Below the pieces are notes generated by a model. The model made no database searches, was not told the DNA's origin, and was given only the letters and a program-made list of their open reading frames with translations. A DNA stretch of 35,723 nt from contig JAPKBN010000021.1 in assembly GCA_026421215.1 (NCBI GenBank), positions 1 to 35,723 on the forward strand. The letters run 5' to 3'. The DNA comes from Dehalococcoidia bacterium. GTDB lineage: Bacteria > Chloroflexota > Dehalococcoidia > Lucifugimonadales > Lucifugimonadaceae. The position numbers were made by a program, and so were the translations under genes. Positions 1-8,099 of the stretch are shown piece by piece (position 1 is the first letter of the stretch; the number at the start of each line of letters is the position of its first letter).

Positions 1-2
1 TA

Positions 3-608
3 ACCGCGTCGCTGCCAGAGTTCGCAGACGACCGCAGGACCCGATTTCAAGACGAATACGATCTCAATGAGTACGACGCTGCCCTGCTCACCGCATCCCG
101 GGCAACGGCCGACTATTTCGAGGCTGTCGTCATCTCCCAAGACATGACAGGTGATGAACGCGCTGCATTCGCCAAGGAAGCGGCCAACTGGATCAACGGC
201 GAGTTAGCCCGGCTGCTGAACGCACCAGAAGGTCCGTCCGATATCAATGACACGAAGATCAAACCCGAACACCTGGCGGCGCTCGTAGCATTGTTCCAGG
301 CGCGGAAGATCAGTAACGCCGCGGCACGTGAAGTTCTTGAGGAGATGTGGTCGTCGGGTGCAGACCCGGATGCCGTGGTCGCAGACCGTGGGCTGTTGAA
401 GGTGAGTGGAACGGACGAACTTCTCCCAGTCGTGCAGGAAACGATAGACAACAACCCTAACGCCGTAGAGGATTTTATCGGAGGCAAAGAGACCGCTGTC
501 CGGTTCCTTGTCGGCCAAGTCATGAAGGCAACACGCGGGCGTGCAGACGCCGGCGTGGCCGCGGACCTGTTAACCAAAACTCTTGAGGAAGTGAAGGCCG
601 CACGTTAA
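3..608 (+). CDS. gatB: Aspartyl/glutamyl-tRNA amidotransferase subunit B, C-terminal part
   Basis: The reading frame is already open at the left edge, so the 5' part of the gene lies outside the window. GatB is the subunit of the GatCAB complex that binds misacylated Glu-tRNA(Gln) or Asp-tRNA(Asn) and activates it for transamidation. Visible here are the end of the cradle domain (LPEFADDRRTRFQDEYDL, then YDAALLT and YFE) and the whole YqeY-like tail domain that contacts tRNA, with NWINGELARLLN and the conserved KIKPEHLAALVALF and KISNAAAREVLEEM stretches. The ending, with GADPDAVVADRGL, AVEDFIGGKETAVRFLVGQV and a final alanine/lysine-rich helix, is typical of the family. It is followed by secG after a gap of about 85 bases. 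The family assignment is firm; only completeness is unknown. Confidence 0.95.
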   Translation, partial: TASLPEFADDRRTRFQDEYDLNEYDAALLTASRATADYFEAVVISQDMTGDERAAFAKEAANWINGELARLLNAPEGPSDINDTKIKPEHLAALVALFQARKISNAAAREVLEEMWSSGADPDAVVADRGLLKVSGTDELLPVVQETIDNNPNAVEDFIGGKETAVRFLVGQVMKATRGRADAGVAADLLTKTLEEVKAAR

Positions 609-693
609 CGTTGATTAACACCCCGGCCCGCAGTGCATGCTTCCCGATGTCTTATGCGGGATTCTACGGCCTCGAGGGAACAGCGGAGTACCG

Positions 694-912
694 ATGAATA
701 GCAATCTTCTCAGCGTCCTGGAAATCATCATTGCGGTCACCCTTGTGGTGGTGATCCTTCTACAGGTGCGTGGCTCAGGCACGACGTTGTTCGGACAGGC
801 CGAAAGCTCCTTCCGGACCCGACGAGGTATCGAACGGTTCCTGTTCCGAGGCACGATAGTGCTCGCCGGAATGTTTACGGTGATCGCTGTACTAACAGCC
901 CGGTTCAACTAG
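694..912 (+). CDS. secG: Preprotein translocase subunit SecG
   Basis: A 72-residue protein with two hydrophobic segments (about residues 5-23 and 49-68) separated by a polar loop, the SecG topology. The loop has the family signature: LLQVRGSG, then FGQAESSF, then RRGIERFLFRGT. SecG is the accessory subunit of SecYEG and stimulates protein export through the inner membrane. The ATG at 694 is chosen because it has GGAG at 685-688 and begins just before the first membrane helix. The in-frame ATG at 637 would add 19 residues without family resemblance. Confidence 0.92.
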   Translation: MNSNLLSVLEIIIAVTLVVVILLQVRGSGTTLFGQAESSFRTRRGIERFLFRGTIVLAGMFTVIAVLTARFN

Positions 913-1255
913 ACCCGAGCGGGTGATTATTTTGGGAGCGTCTTTGTCAGTGCGCTCCGCGCAAATCGGCGCATAAATACTTACCCGCGCTTGACTATCA
1001 TGTTGGGCCCGAGGCGAAGGATCTACCGGGCGGCACCCCATGACATCTGCCGCCCGCGTAACAGAGCGTCCAGCGACATAGTCTTAGGGGTTCCATTGGT
1101 GTAGAGCTCGGGCCGTATCGCCATACGCTGCTACATTTTCGTACCGCGGTTAATAGGCCAAACCCGTGTCCTGAAGTTCTCGAAGGAACGGGGGGGCTGC
1201 AATCCCATCTACAATGGGCCGAACCTCCCCACATCACTGGCATCAAGAGAGTCGG
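913..1255. other. Intergenic region with hairpins and a repeat-like core
   Basis: No open frame here resembles a gene and no tRNA cloverleaf is visible. The stretch holds a perfect 9-bp hairpin at 1027-1056, preceded by a repeat-like core at 1008-1027. There is also a run of seven G at 1190-1196, a small hairpin CCCAT/ATGGG at 1204-1218, and a C-rich segment at 1224-1230 that can pair with the G run. These lie just upstream of the crotonase gene and could form a structured 5' leader, but nothing identifies a known riboswitch. Confidence 0.5.
1008..1056. repeat. Intergenic repeat-like core followed by a perfect 9-bp hairpin
   Basis: CCCGAGGCGAAGGATCTACC (1008-1027) resembles the degenerate core of an interspersed repeat, GAGCGAAGCGAAGGATCT, which I recall as frequent between genes in Chloroflexota and other bacteria. 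It runs into CGGGCGGCA (1027-1035) paired with TGCCGCCCG (1048-1056) across a 12-nt loop. No T tract follows, so a classical terminator is unlikely. Confidence 0.4.
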
Positions 1256-2065
1256 ATGACGACAAAATCCCCTGAGATCAAGATCACCGACGACGCGCAC
1301 GTTCGGACTATCCAGCTCAACCGTCCACACAAAAAAAACGCGCTATCACAGACGTTGGCATGGGACATCATTCGCGCGTTCGACGCGGCCACATCAGATG
1401 ATGATGTGTGGGTGGTGGCGATCACCGGAATTGCCGATTGTTTCTGCTCTGGGGTGGACCTCACGCCGGCGGGGAACGCGCCCGATCAAGGGCCGATGTC
1501 CAAAATTCAATCGCAAATCGACGACCTGAGCTGGGTCGGCCAGATTCCGATTGCAATCCGCGAGCGATGTGACAAGCCCGTGGTCGCCGGACTTAACGGC
1601 GTCGCGGCTGGCGCCGGGCTAGCGCTAGCGATGGCGTGTGACATACGGATCGCAGCTGAAAACGCATGGTTATTCCCCGGTTATTCCCGAATTGGTGGCT
1701 CTCCGGACGGTGGCCTATCGTGGACCCTCCCACAGGCCATCGGATACGAGAAGGCGATGCGGTTCTTGCTGGAGAACAAGAGAGTGGACTCAGATGAAGC
1801 GCTGTCGCTCGGCCTGATCGGTGAGATCGTCCCGGACGACCAGTTCCAGGCCCGATTTGCCGAGTACTGCCAATCCCTCACAACTATCTCCCCGATCGCC
1901 GCCCGCCTGACGAAACGCGTCGTGCGTGAGGCAACGAAGATCGACATTGAGGCACAGGTCCGATACGAACTACAGACCATCGGCACCGCCTTCGCCAGCG
2001 AAGACGGCCAGGAATCCCGACATGCATTCCTCGAGCGTAGGAAGCCGGAGATCAAAGGTCGATAA
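1256..2065 (+). CDS. Enoyl-CoA hydratase/isomerase family protein, PaaG-like
   Basis: A 269-residue crotonase-fold protein, the usual length. The N-terminal half has QLNRPHKKNAL and the CoA-binding/oxyanion segment CFCSGVDLT (residues 62-70). The second oxyanion segment is AGLNGVAAGAGLALAMACDI (111-130). The active-site region reads GYSRIGGSPDGGLSWTLP (142-159). The PDGG motif is the form found in PaaG-type ring-epoxide isomerases and some delta-isomerases, which use Asp, and not the Glu pair of true enoyl-CoA hydratases, so isomerase chemistry is more likely than hydration. The ATG at 1256 fits the family N terminus; an upstream in-frame ATG at 1214 adds 14 unrelated residues. There are no pathway partners next to it, so the substrate cannot be assigned. 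Confidence 0.85.
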   Translation: MTTKSPEIKITDDAHVRTIQLNRPHKKNALSQTLAWDIIRAFDAATSDDDVWVVAITGIADCFCSGVDLTPAGNAPDQGPMSKIQSQIDDLSWVGQIPIAIRERCDKPVVAGLNGVAAGAGLALAMACDIRIAAENAWLFPGYSRIGGSPDGGLSWTLPQAIGYEKAMRFLLENKRVDSDEALSLGLIGEIVPDDQFQARFAEYCQSLTTISPIAARLTKRVVREATKIDIEAQVRYELQTIGTAFASEDGQESRHAFLERRKPEIKGR

Positions 2066-2237
2066 CGGGGCGATCGAAGCTCACAACATTCGGCGCCCTA
2101 GACACGGGAATGTGGGGGCATCAGCAGAAGGACAATTTGTCAACACGTTTTTGAGACGTGAGAATCATTCGTGGATAGATCCCTCAATCCCGATCGTCCA
2201 AGAATGACGGTACTTTAAAAGCTTTGAGCCAAGCCGC

Positions 2238-3611
2238 TTAAATTCGAGTCCAAGTTGTTCCGTCTGGACCGTCCTCTATGAGGACACCAGCCTCAAGTAA
2301 CTCATCGCGTATCGCATCGGCGGCCGCAAAATCCCGGTTGGTGCGAGCCTCCGATCGACTCGCGAGGCGGGCCTTTATATCCTCGTCCGACAACCCGTCC
2401 TCGGAAGCCCCGGGCTCGGCCAGTGTGAGGCCCAGCACCGACGATAGAGACCGCATCCCCGCCTGTGCGTCTGCGAGATCATGGCCGGCGTCGCGACCCC
2501 GGTTGATCTCGTGTGCAAGATCGAATATCGCGGCCAACGCCTGCGGGGTGTTCAGATCATCTTCCATCGCCTCGATATACCGTTCTCTAAACGGCGTCGG
2601 ATCCACAGACTCACCGCTATCCGCGCTTGATACAGCCGTTACTGCCTGTCTGAGCCTGCGTGCGGCGCGCTCCTGCGTGTGGATATTGTCTTCGTCGTAA
2701 AGAAGCGGACTACGATAGTGAGACGTCAAGATATACATCCGAATGGCATCGGGACTGTTACTGTCCAGCGCATCACGCACCGTCACGAGATTGCCAAGCG
2801 ACTTGCTCATCTTTGCGCCATCAAGCCTGAGCAGTCCGTTATGCAGCCAGAACCTGGCGAACGGTTTCTGCCCGGTGTAGGACTCGCTCTGGGTTAACTC
2901 ATTCTCGTGGTGTGGGAACACCAAATCCAGCCCACCGCCATGGATATCGATCGTCTCTCCGAGATATTCGAGCGCCATAGCGCTGCATTCGATATGCCAT
3001 CCCGGACGACCCTGCCCCCATGGGCTGTCCCATGCCGGTTCACCGCGCTTTGACGCCTTCCACAGAGCAAAGTCGGCCGGAGATTCTTTGCCGACCTCAA
3101 CATCGACGCGAACTCCTTCCAGCAGTTCTTCCACGGTCCGGCCGCTAAGCTTGCCGTACTCCAGGTCGCTATTGACCCTGAAATAAACACTGCCACTTTT
3201 GTCGGTCGCCGGGTAAGCGTTCCCTTTCTCTATCAACCCCTCGATCATCTTCAGGATCCCCGCTATTTCTTGCGTCGCACGGGGATGTACGGTCGCCCTG
3301 CGGACGTTCAGTTCGTCCATGTCAGTAAAAAACTCTTCGATGTACTTTTCCGAGACCTCGTCAGATGTCAGGCCCTCAGCGTTGGCTTTCGTGATGATCT
3401 TGTCATCTACATCCGTGAAGTTCTGGACCCTGCGCACCTCGTAACCCCGGAACTCAAGATAGCGGTGCAAAACGTCAAATACGACCGAGCTGAGCGCATG
3501 GCCGACGTGCGACGAGTTAGAAGCGGTTATCCCGCAGACGTACATCGTGACGGCATTGCCTGCGGGTTCGAAGTCGCGCTTGTCGCGCGTCAATGTGCTG
3601 TATAGCTTCAT
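2238..3611 (-). CDS. cysS: Cysteinyl-tRNA synthetase
   Basis: At 457 residues this is full length for class I CysRS, which charges tRNA(Cys) with cysteine. The zinc-binding Cys lies in MYVCGIT (residue 26) and is followed by the HIGH-type motif SHVGHA. The conserved [10 protein letters not shown] follows. The other zinc ligands are in [14 protein letters not shown] and [11 protein letters not shown]. The ATP-binding KMSKS loop is present as [14 protein letters not shown], and the C-terminal DALR-type region ends in [10 protein letters not shown]. It lies 46 bases downstream of ispDF on the same strand, so the two are probably co-transcribed, as cysS and ispDF are in several bacteria. Nothing suggests loss of function. 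Confidence 0.96.
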   Translation of the reverse strand: MKLYSTLTRDKRDFEPAGNAVTMYVCGITASNSSHVGHALSSVVFDVLHRYLEFRGYEVRRVQNFTDVDDKIITKANAEGLTSDEVSEKYIEEFFTDMDELNVRRATVHPRATQEIAGILKMIEGLIEKGNAYPATDKSGSVYFRVNSDLEYGKLSGRTVEELLEGVRVDVEVGKESPADFALWKASKRGEPAWDSPWGQGRPGWHIECSAMALEYLGETIDIHGGGLDLVFPHHENELTQSESYTGQKPFARFWLHNGLLRLDGAKMSKSLGNLVTVRDALDSNSPDAIRMYILTSHYRSPLLYDEDNIHTQERAARRLRQAVTAVSSADSGESVDPTPFRERYIEAMEDDLNTPQALAAIFDLAHEINRGRDAGHDLADAQAGMRSLSSVLGLTLAEPGASEDGLSDEDIKARLASRSEARTNRDFAAADAIRDELLEAGVLIEDGPDGTTWTRI

Positions 3612-3657
3612 AAAATTATTGGTCGCTCGTCCGGATCGGTCGAGCGTTGTCCCGTGC

Positions 3658-4872
3658 TCAGAAAATTGGTTTTATCGAGAGCGTAGCAACCGCCTGAGCG
3701 GCTATTCCCTCGCCTGCTCCAATTGCCCCTACATGGTCTGTCGATGTAACCTTGATGTTGATGGATTCGACCGGTATCGAGAGCGTCTCGGCGATCGAAT
3801 TGTTTATGCGGATTACGTACGGAGCCAGCTTTGGCTGTTGGGCGATGATTGTAGCATCGAGATACGACACCTCCCACCCTGCGTTGGCCGTCATAGAGAC
3901 CGTCCTTTGGAGAAGTTCCCGGCTATCAATACCGGCGAACGCAGGATCGCCTGAGGGGAAGTTAGATCCAAGGTCACCTAGGCCGGCGGCGCCAAGCACG
4001 GCGGACGCGATCGCATGCAGAAGCACGTCTCCGTCCGAATGGCCCTCGAGGTGACTATGATGCTCAATATTCACACCACCAAGACGCAGCGGCCCGCCTG
4101 AGACAAGCGCATGGCCGTCGAAGCCGGTCCCCCACCTGTTCATGGCGCTTGCGCCTCCGGCGGCTCGTCTGGTGAGAATGGCCTCCGCTCGCTCTATGTC
4201 GTCCGGCGTGGTCAGCTTGATGTTGTCCGAGTTCCCGTCAAACAAGCCGACCGATCCGCCGACCAGTTCGACAAACGTGGCATCATCGGTAACATCCTCT
4301 GTAGGACGAAGGGCCGGAGCGAACACATCTACCCGGAATACCTGCGGTGTCTGTATGGCTCGTAGACGCGATCTATCAAGCGTCTGCTCCACCGTCCCAT
4401 CACCCTTAACGCTCTTGATCGTGTCAGAAACGGGCAACGCCGGGACAGCCGCGCCATGCTCTGCCGCAGCCATCAAGCCTCTCTCGATCATCGCTTCGTC
4501 TACGAACGGTCTCGCTCCATCGTGTACGAGAACAAATTTGATGCCAGATCCGCGTTCACTAATCAAATGATCAACGCCGTTGGCCGTCGAATCCTGGCGT
4601 CTGGCCCCTCCAGACACCACGGCCGTCACCTTGTCGTAATCGGAGCTCGAAACCAGGTCACTGATTGCATATCGGTTTGCGTCAGAGGCGACGATTACGA
4701 TCGCACTCACCCGGTCCGAGCGTTGGAAGGTTTCAAGTGAGTACTCAAGCACCGGCCTACCGGTCAGTTCCAACAGCATCTTGTCGCCACCCATACGCGT
4801 ACTACCACCGGCGGCCAGAAGCACTACACCGGAGTCAGCTTGGGTACAGTTGGGCACGCCTTCAGGCGGCAT
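3658..4872 (-). CDS. ispDF: Bifunctional IspD-IspF (MEP pathway) fusion
   Basis: One 404-residue frame contains two enzymes of non-mevalonate isoprenoid synthesis. Residues about 14-235 are IspD, 2-C-methyl-D-erythritol 4-phosphate cytidylyltransferase. They carry the CTP-binding LLAAGGSTRMGGDKMLL, VLVHDGARPFV and RAIQTPQVFR, and end near TTPDDIERAEAIL. A short linker (RRAAGGASAMN) leads to IspF, 2-C-methyl-D-erythritol 2,4-cyclodiphosphate synthase, from about residue 245. IspF has its metal ligands DGH (252-254) and the His of LLHA (286), the HSDGD loop, and the trimer-core segment VGAIGAGEGIAAQA. IspE, the enzyme for the intervening step, is not in the window. The start at 4872 leaves a polar stretch of about 13 residues before the IspD fold. 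Confidence 0.95.
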   Translation of the reverse strand: MPPEGVPNCTQADSGVVLLAAGGSTRMGGDKMLLELTGRPVLEYSLETFQRSDRVSAIVIVASDANRYAISDLVSSSDYDKVTAVVSGGARRQDSTANGVDHLISERGSGIKFVLVHDGARPFVDEAMIERGLMAAAEHGAAVPALPVSDTIKSVKGDGTVEQTLDRSRLRAIQTPQVFRVDVFAPALRPTEDVTDDATFVELVGGSVGLFDGNSDNIKLTTPDDIERAEAILTRRAAGGASAMNRWGTGFDGHALVSGGPLRLGGVNIEHHSHLEGHSDGDVLLHAIASAVLGAAGLGDLGSNFPSGDPAFAGIDSRELLQRTVSMTANAGWEVSYLDATIIAQQPKLAPYVIRINNSIAETLSIPVESINIKVTSTDHVGAIGAGEGIAAQAVATLSIKPIF

Positions 4873-4955
4873 TGATTATCCAATTCACTAATGTGAAGCC
4901 CTTGAACGGTTTTATCGTTTCTTTTGAAGAATACAAATGTATGACCTGAAACACC

Positions 4956-5001
4956 GTAGGGGCGAATAACTATCCGCCCTCGGGTCGATACCAATCGACC
5001 C
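4956..5001. repeat. Two-hairpin intergenic repeat, GTAGGGGCG family
   Basis: GTAGGGGCG begins at 4956. GGGCG (4960-4964) pairs with CGCCC (4975-4979). Directly after comes a second, perfect 8-bp hairpin: GGGTCGAT (4982-4989), loop ACCA, ATCGACCC (4994-5001). A related single-hairpin copy starting GTAGGGGCG lies at 33275-33296. The form resembles abundant intergenic GTAGGGGCG repeats of Chloroflexota and Cyanobacteria (recalled, not searched). Confidence 0.6.
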
Positions 5002-5068
5002 TAACAACGGTTTGGCAAATCAGCGGGTTCAGATTAGAACATCGTCGAATACATATTCTCCGCAACCA

Positions 5069-5106
5069 GAGAGAGGCCGGCATCCCTACGAATGCCAGCC
5101 TCTCTT
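5069..5106 (-). terminator. Strong hairpin downstream of clpC, probable terminator
   Basis: AGAGAGGC (5070-5077) pairs with GCCTCTCT (5098-5105). After one C/A mismatch, GGCAT (5079-5083) pairs with ATGCC (5092-5096), closing an 8-nt loop. It lies 27 bases beyond the clpC stop in the direction of transcription. There is no clear U tract on the minus strand, so it may be a non-canonical terminator or an mRNA 3'-end stabiliser. Confidence 0.55.
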
Positions 5107-5132
5107 GAAGACTGAACTATTACCGCACATAG

Positions 5133-7655
5133 CTAATCCCCGGCCGTCGCCCCCTCAGGCTCCTTTGCCGAGCCCTCGTCCGTTTGATCCGGCTCAGACC
5201 GGTCAGCAATTTCATCGTCAGAATTCGGTCGGTCGACAGCCGTGAACTCGAGACCATCTTCGCCCAGGATCACCTTCACGTGATCACCCTCTTTGAACTC
5301 GCCGCCCAGAATTCTCTTGGACATCGGGTTCTCGACGAAACGCTGAATTGCTCTACGCAGAGGCCGTGCTCCGTACTCAGGGTCTGCCCCTTCTCTCGCC
5401 AACCAGCCCAGCGCGCTATCTTCAAGTTCCATCGTCACGCCCATCTCACCGAGCCGATCGTTCACATCCCTAGCGATCAACCGCACGACATCACCCAGTT
5501 GCTCCTCTGTCAAAGGGTCGAAGACGATAATGTCATCGATCCTGTTGAGGAACTCCGGCCGGAACGCACGCTTCAAAGCCTCTTCGATCTCGGACCGCAA
5601 TCGTTCCTGTTCGGGAACTGTTTCCGGTCGCGTTGCGAAGCCGATTGCGTCGCGCGCCACAACTCCGGTCCCGAGGTTACTGGTCATAATGATCACAGTG
5701 TTTCGGAAATCGACCGTCCGGCCATTTCCGTCCGTAAGCCGACCGTCCTCCAGAACCTGGAGCAATGAGTTAAACACGTCCGGGTGCGCCTTCTCTATCT
5801 CGTCGAACAGTACCACCCTGAACGGCCTGCGCCGGACGGCTTCGGTGAGCTGGCCACCCTCGCCGTAGCCGACATAGCCCGGAGGCGCGCCGATCAGACG
5901 GGAGACGGTGTGTTTCTCCTGGTACTCGGACATGTCGATCCGGACCATGTTGTCCTCGTCATCAAACATGAACTCCGCGAGCGCCCGCGCCAGCTCCGTC
6001 TTCCCCACGCCTGTAGGACCAAGGAATATAAAGCTACCAATTGGCCGTTTGGGGTCCGCCAGGCCTGAACGAGCACGGCGAATGGCGTCCGCCAGTGCCG
6101 CGATCGCAGCCTCCTGGCCAATCACTCTTTCGTGTATCCGGTCCTCCATGTGCAGCAACCGGTCTGCCTCGCCCTCGACGAGTCTCTCGACGTGAATCCC
6201 GGTCCTTTCTGCGATTAGTGCCGCTATCAGTTCCGAGGTCACCACCATGTCGTGTGGATGATCCTTCTGCCACTCCTTGACCCGTGTTTCGTGGGTCGTC
6301 TGAAGTGCAGACCGTTCAGCCTTCTTGGCATCCGCGGTCTGGTAGTCACGCCGTTCAGACGCAGCAATCTCCTCCTCACGTAGGCTCCGAACCACATCCT
6401 CCTCGTCACGCAGATCGTCGGGCATCCGATCCGATTCGATACGCAGCTTGGCAGACGCCTCGTCTATGAGGTCGACAGCCTTGTCCGGTAGAAATCGATC
6501 AGACACGTACCGGCGCGCCAGTTGAACTGAGGATGTCAACGCCTCGTCCGTAATACGGACGTGGTGATGCTCCTCGTACCGGGGCCGAAGCGACTTCAAC
6601 ATCTCGATAGCCACGTCAGTCACCGGCTCTTCTACGAGCACGGGTGAGAATCGACGTTCCAACGCTTTGTCGGACTCTATGTACTTTCGGTACTCGTCTG
6701 GCGTGGTCGCCCCTATGGTCTGAAGCTCTCCGCGCGCGAGCGCTGGTTTCATGAGGTTCGAGGCGTCGATAGCGCCGTCGGCGCCGCCGGCTCCTACGAC
6801 CATGTGAATCTCGTCAATAAACAGGATCGCCTCGCCCTCGGACTGCCGAACTTCGTCCATTACAGCCTTGAGGCGTTCCTCAAACTCCCCCCGGAACTTG
6901 GAACCGGCTATCAGAGAACCCATATCCAGTGCTATCAGACGCCGGTTTTTTAGTGACTCAGGAACATCTCCGCTAACGATCAGATTGGCTAGACCCTCGG
7001 CGATGGCGGTCTTGCCAACACCCGCGTCACCAATTAAGACGGGGTTGTTCTTGGTGCGACGCGTCAGGGTCTGCATCACCCGGCGGATTTCGAGCTCTCT
7101 GCCGACCACAGGATCGAGTCGTCCGTCGCGCGCCAGTTCTGTCAGGTCGGTCCCGTACTGCTCCAGCGCCTGATAACGCTGCTCAGCGGTTTCTGACGTG
7201 ACCCGGTTGCGGCCACGAATCTCGACGAGGGCCTGGTAGATCTTCTCCTTGGTCAGGTTGACCTCTTCGAAGATCCGCGCGCTATCTCCGGAAGTCTCGT
7301 CAGCAACAGCAAGCAGCAGGTGCTCGGCGCTGATGAACTTGTCCCGTAGGCGCTCGGCTTCTGCCCGCGCGTTGTCCAGGACCTGCTGAAGTCGCGGCGT
7401 AGCGTATATGGTTTGCGCCACCACGCCCAGCCGGGGGCTCTGCCGCAGCGCTGCCTCGACGCGATCCGCCAGCAAATCAGGGTCGACGTGTGCCTGGGAC
7501 AAGATCCGGGCCGGGATGCCATGCGCCAATTGGAGCAGCGCGAGGAGTACGTGCTCAACGTCCCACTGCGAGTGACGATACTCACGCAGCAGGTTTTGCG
7601 ACGAAGCGATCGCCTCTCGTGCCTGTTCAGTGAAGTCAGATTCTTTAAAAACCAT
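5133..7655 (-). CDS. clpC: ATP-dependent Clp protease ATPase subunit, ClpC type
   Basis: An 840-residue Hsp100 unfoldase with two AAA+ modules. Residues 1-145 form the double Clp N domain. The first AAA+ module has Walker A GDAGVGKT (209-216) and Walker B ILFIDEIH. The middle region is short (about 410-460) and includes a UVR-like segment, [18 protein letters not shown], which is the ClpC and not the ClpB arrangement. The second module has GPTGVGKT (547-554) and [14 protein letters not shown]. An IGF tripeptide at 672-674 sits where ClpA, ClpC and ClpX carry the loop that docks on ClpP. It is therefore likely to feed substrates to ClpP, although no clpP is in the window. The C terminus is strongly acidic. 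It is the last gene of the dnaJ-hspR-clpC operon, 54 bases after hspR, and so probably under HspR control. ClpB is the alternative name, but the short middle domain and IGF loop argue against it. Confidence 0.9.
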   Translation of the reverse strand: MVFKESDFTEQAREAIASSQNLLREYRHSQWDVEHVLLALLQLAHGIPARILSQAHVDPDLLADRVEAALRQSPRLGVVAQTIYATPRLQQVLDNARAEAERLRDKFISAEHLLLAVADETSGDSARIFEEVNLTKEKIYQALVEIRGRNRVTSETAEQRYQALEQYGTDLTELARDGRLDPVVGRELEIRRVMQTLTRRTKNNPVLIGDAGVGKTAIAEGLANLIVSGDVPESLKNRRLIALDMGSLIAGSKFRGEFEERLKAVMDEVRQSEGEAILFIDEIHMVVGAGGADGAIDASNLMKPALARGELQTIGATTPDEYRKYIESDKALERRFSPVLVEEPVTDVAIEMLKSLRPRYEEHHHVRITDEALTSSVQLARRYVSDRFLPDKAVDLIDEASAKLRIESDRMPDDLRDEEDVVRSLREEEIAASERRDYQTADAKKAERSALQTTHETRVKEWQKDHPHDMVVTSELIAALIAERTGIHVERLVEGEADRLLHMEDRIHERVIGQEAAIAALADAIRRARSGLADPKRPIGSFIFLGPTGVGKTELARALAEFMFDDEDNMVRIDMSEYQEKHTVSRLIGAPPGYVGYGEGGQLTEAVRRRPFRVVLFDEIEKAHPDVFNSLLQVLEDGRLTDGNGRTVDFRNTVIIMTSNLGTGVVARDAIGFATRPETVPEQERLRSEIEEALKRAFRPEFLNRIDDIIVFDPLTEEQLGDVVRLIARDVNDRLGEMGVTMELEDSALGWLAREGADPEYGARPLRRAIQRFVENPMSKRILGGEFKEGDHVKVILGEDGLEFTAVDRPNSDDEIADRSEPDQTDEGSAKEPEGATAGD

Positions 7656-7709
7656 TACTAAGGAGCCTCTTTTTCTCTCGCCTGCGGAGCCGGAGCCGAA
7701 TCCGGCGGC

Positions 7710-8099
7710 TCACACCATGGCAGTTCGGTCGTCCGTTCCGGGGTAGCCCCGGTCTGGGTCTGGGTCTGGGTCTGGGAGCGAGCGTTGGTCCGCAGCAGCC
7801 CTACGGCGCACCAGCTCCATCGTCAGTTGATTGACCCTGTCTTCCAGTTCGGTCACCCGATCTGAAAGCTTTGTCATGATCTCCACACCGGCAAGGTTCA
7901 GGCCCAGATCATCGATCCATGTCTTGATCTGGATCAACCGGACTATGTCTTGCCCCGAGTAAAGCCGGATGTTGCTGTCCGTTCGATGCGGCTCTATCAA
8001 GCCGGCACGTTCATATGTCCGGATTGTTTGCGGGTGCAGGTGAACGTGCGCCGCCACGATAGATATGGTGAAGACAGGTTCAAATTCAGTGAAGTTCAT
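7710..8099 (-). CDS. hspR: MerR-family heat-shock repressor HspR
   Basis: A 129-residue regulator. The N-terminal winged helix-turn-helix reads VFTISIVAAHVHLHPQTIRTYERAGLIEP, then RLYSGQDIVRLIQIKTWIDDLGLNLAGVE. This matches HspR, which represses dnaK, dnaJ and clpB operons by binding inverted repeats and uses DnaK as co-repressor in actinobacteria. A coiled-coil segment (about residues 80-105) follows. The ATG at 8099 overlaps the dnaJ stop in an ATGA junction and has GGAGGTG five bases upstream, so translation is coupled to dnaJ. The C terminus is low complexity, with Asp-Pro repeats encoded by a tandem hexamer. Confidence 0.92.
   Translation of the reverse strand: MNFTEFEPVFTISIVAAHVHLHPQTIRTYERAGLIEPHRTDSNIRLYSGQDIVRLIQIKTWIDDLGLNLAGVEIMTKLSDRVTELEDRVNQLTMELVRRRAAADQRSLPDPDPDPDRGYPGTDDRTAMV
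7751..7776. repeat. Tandem hexanucleotide repeat inside hspR
   Basis: GGTCTG occurs four times in a row, plus two further bases, in the 3' end of hspR. It encodes the DPDPDPD stretch in the tail. Because the unit is six bases, slippage would change the number of Asp-Pro pairs without breaking the frame. Confidence 0.85.
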
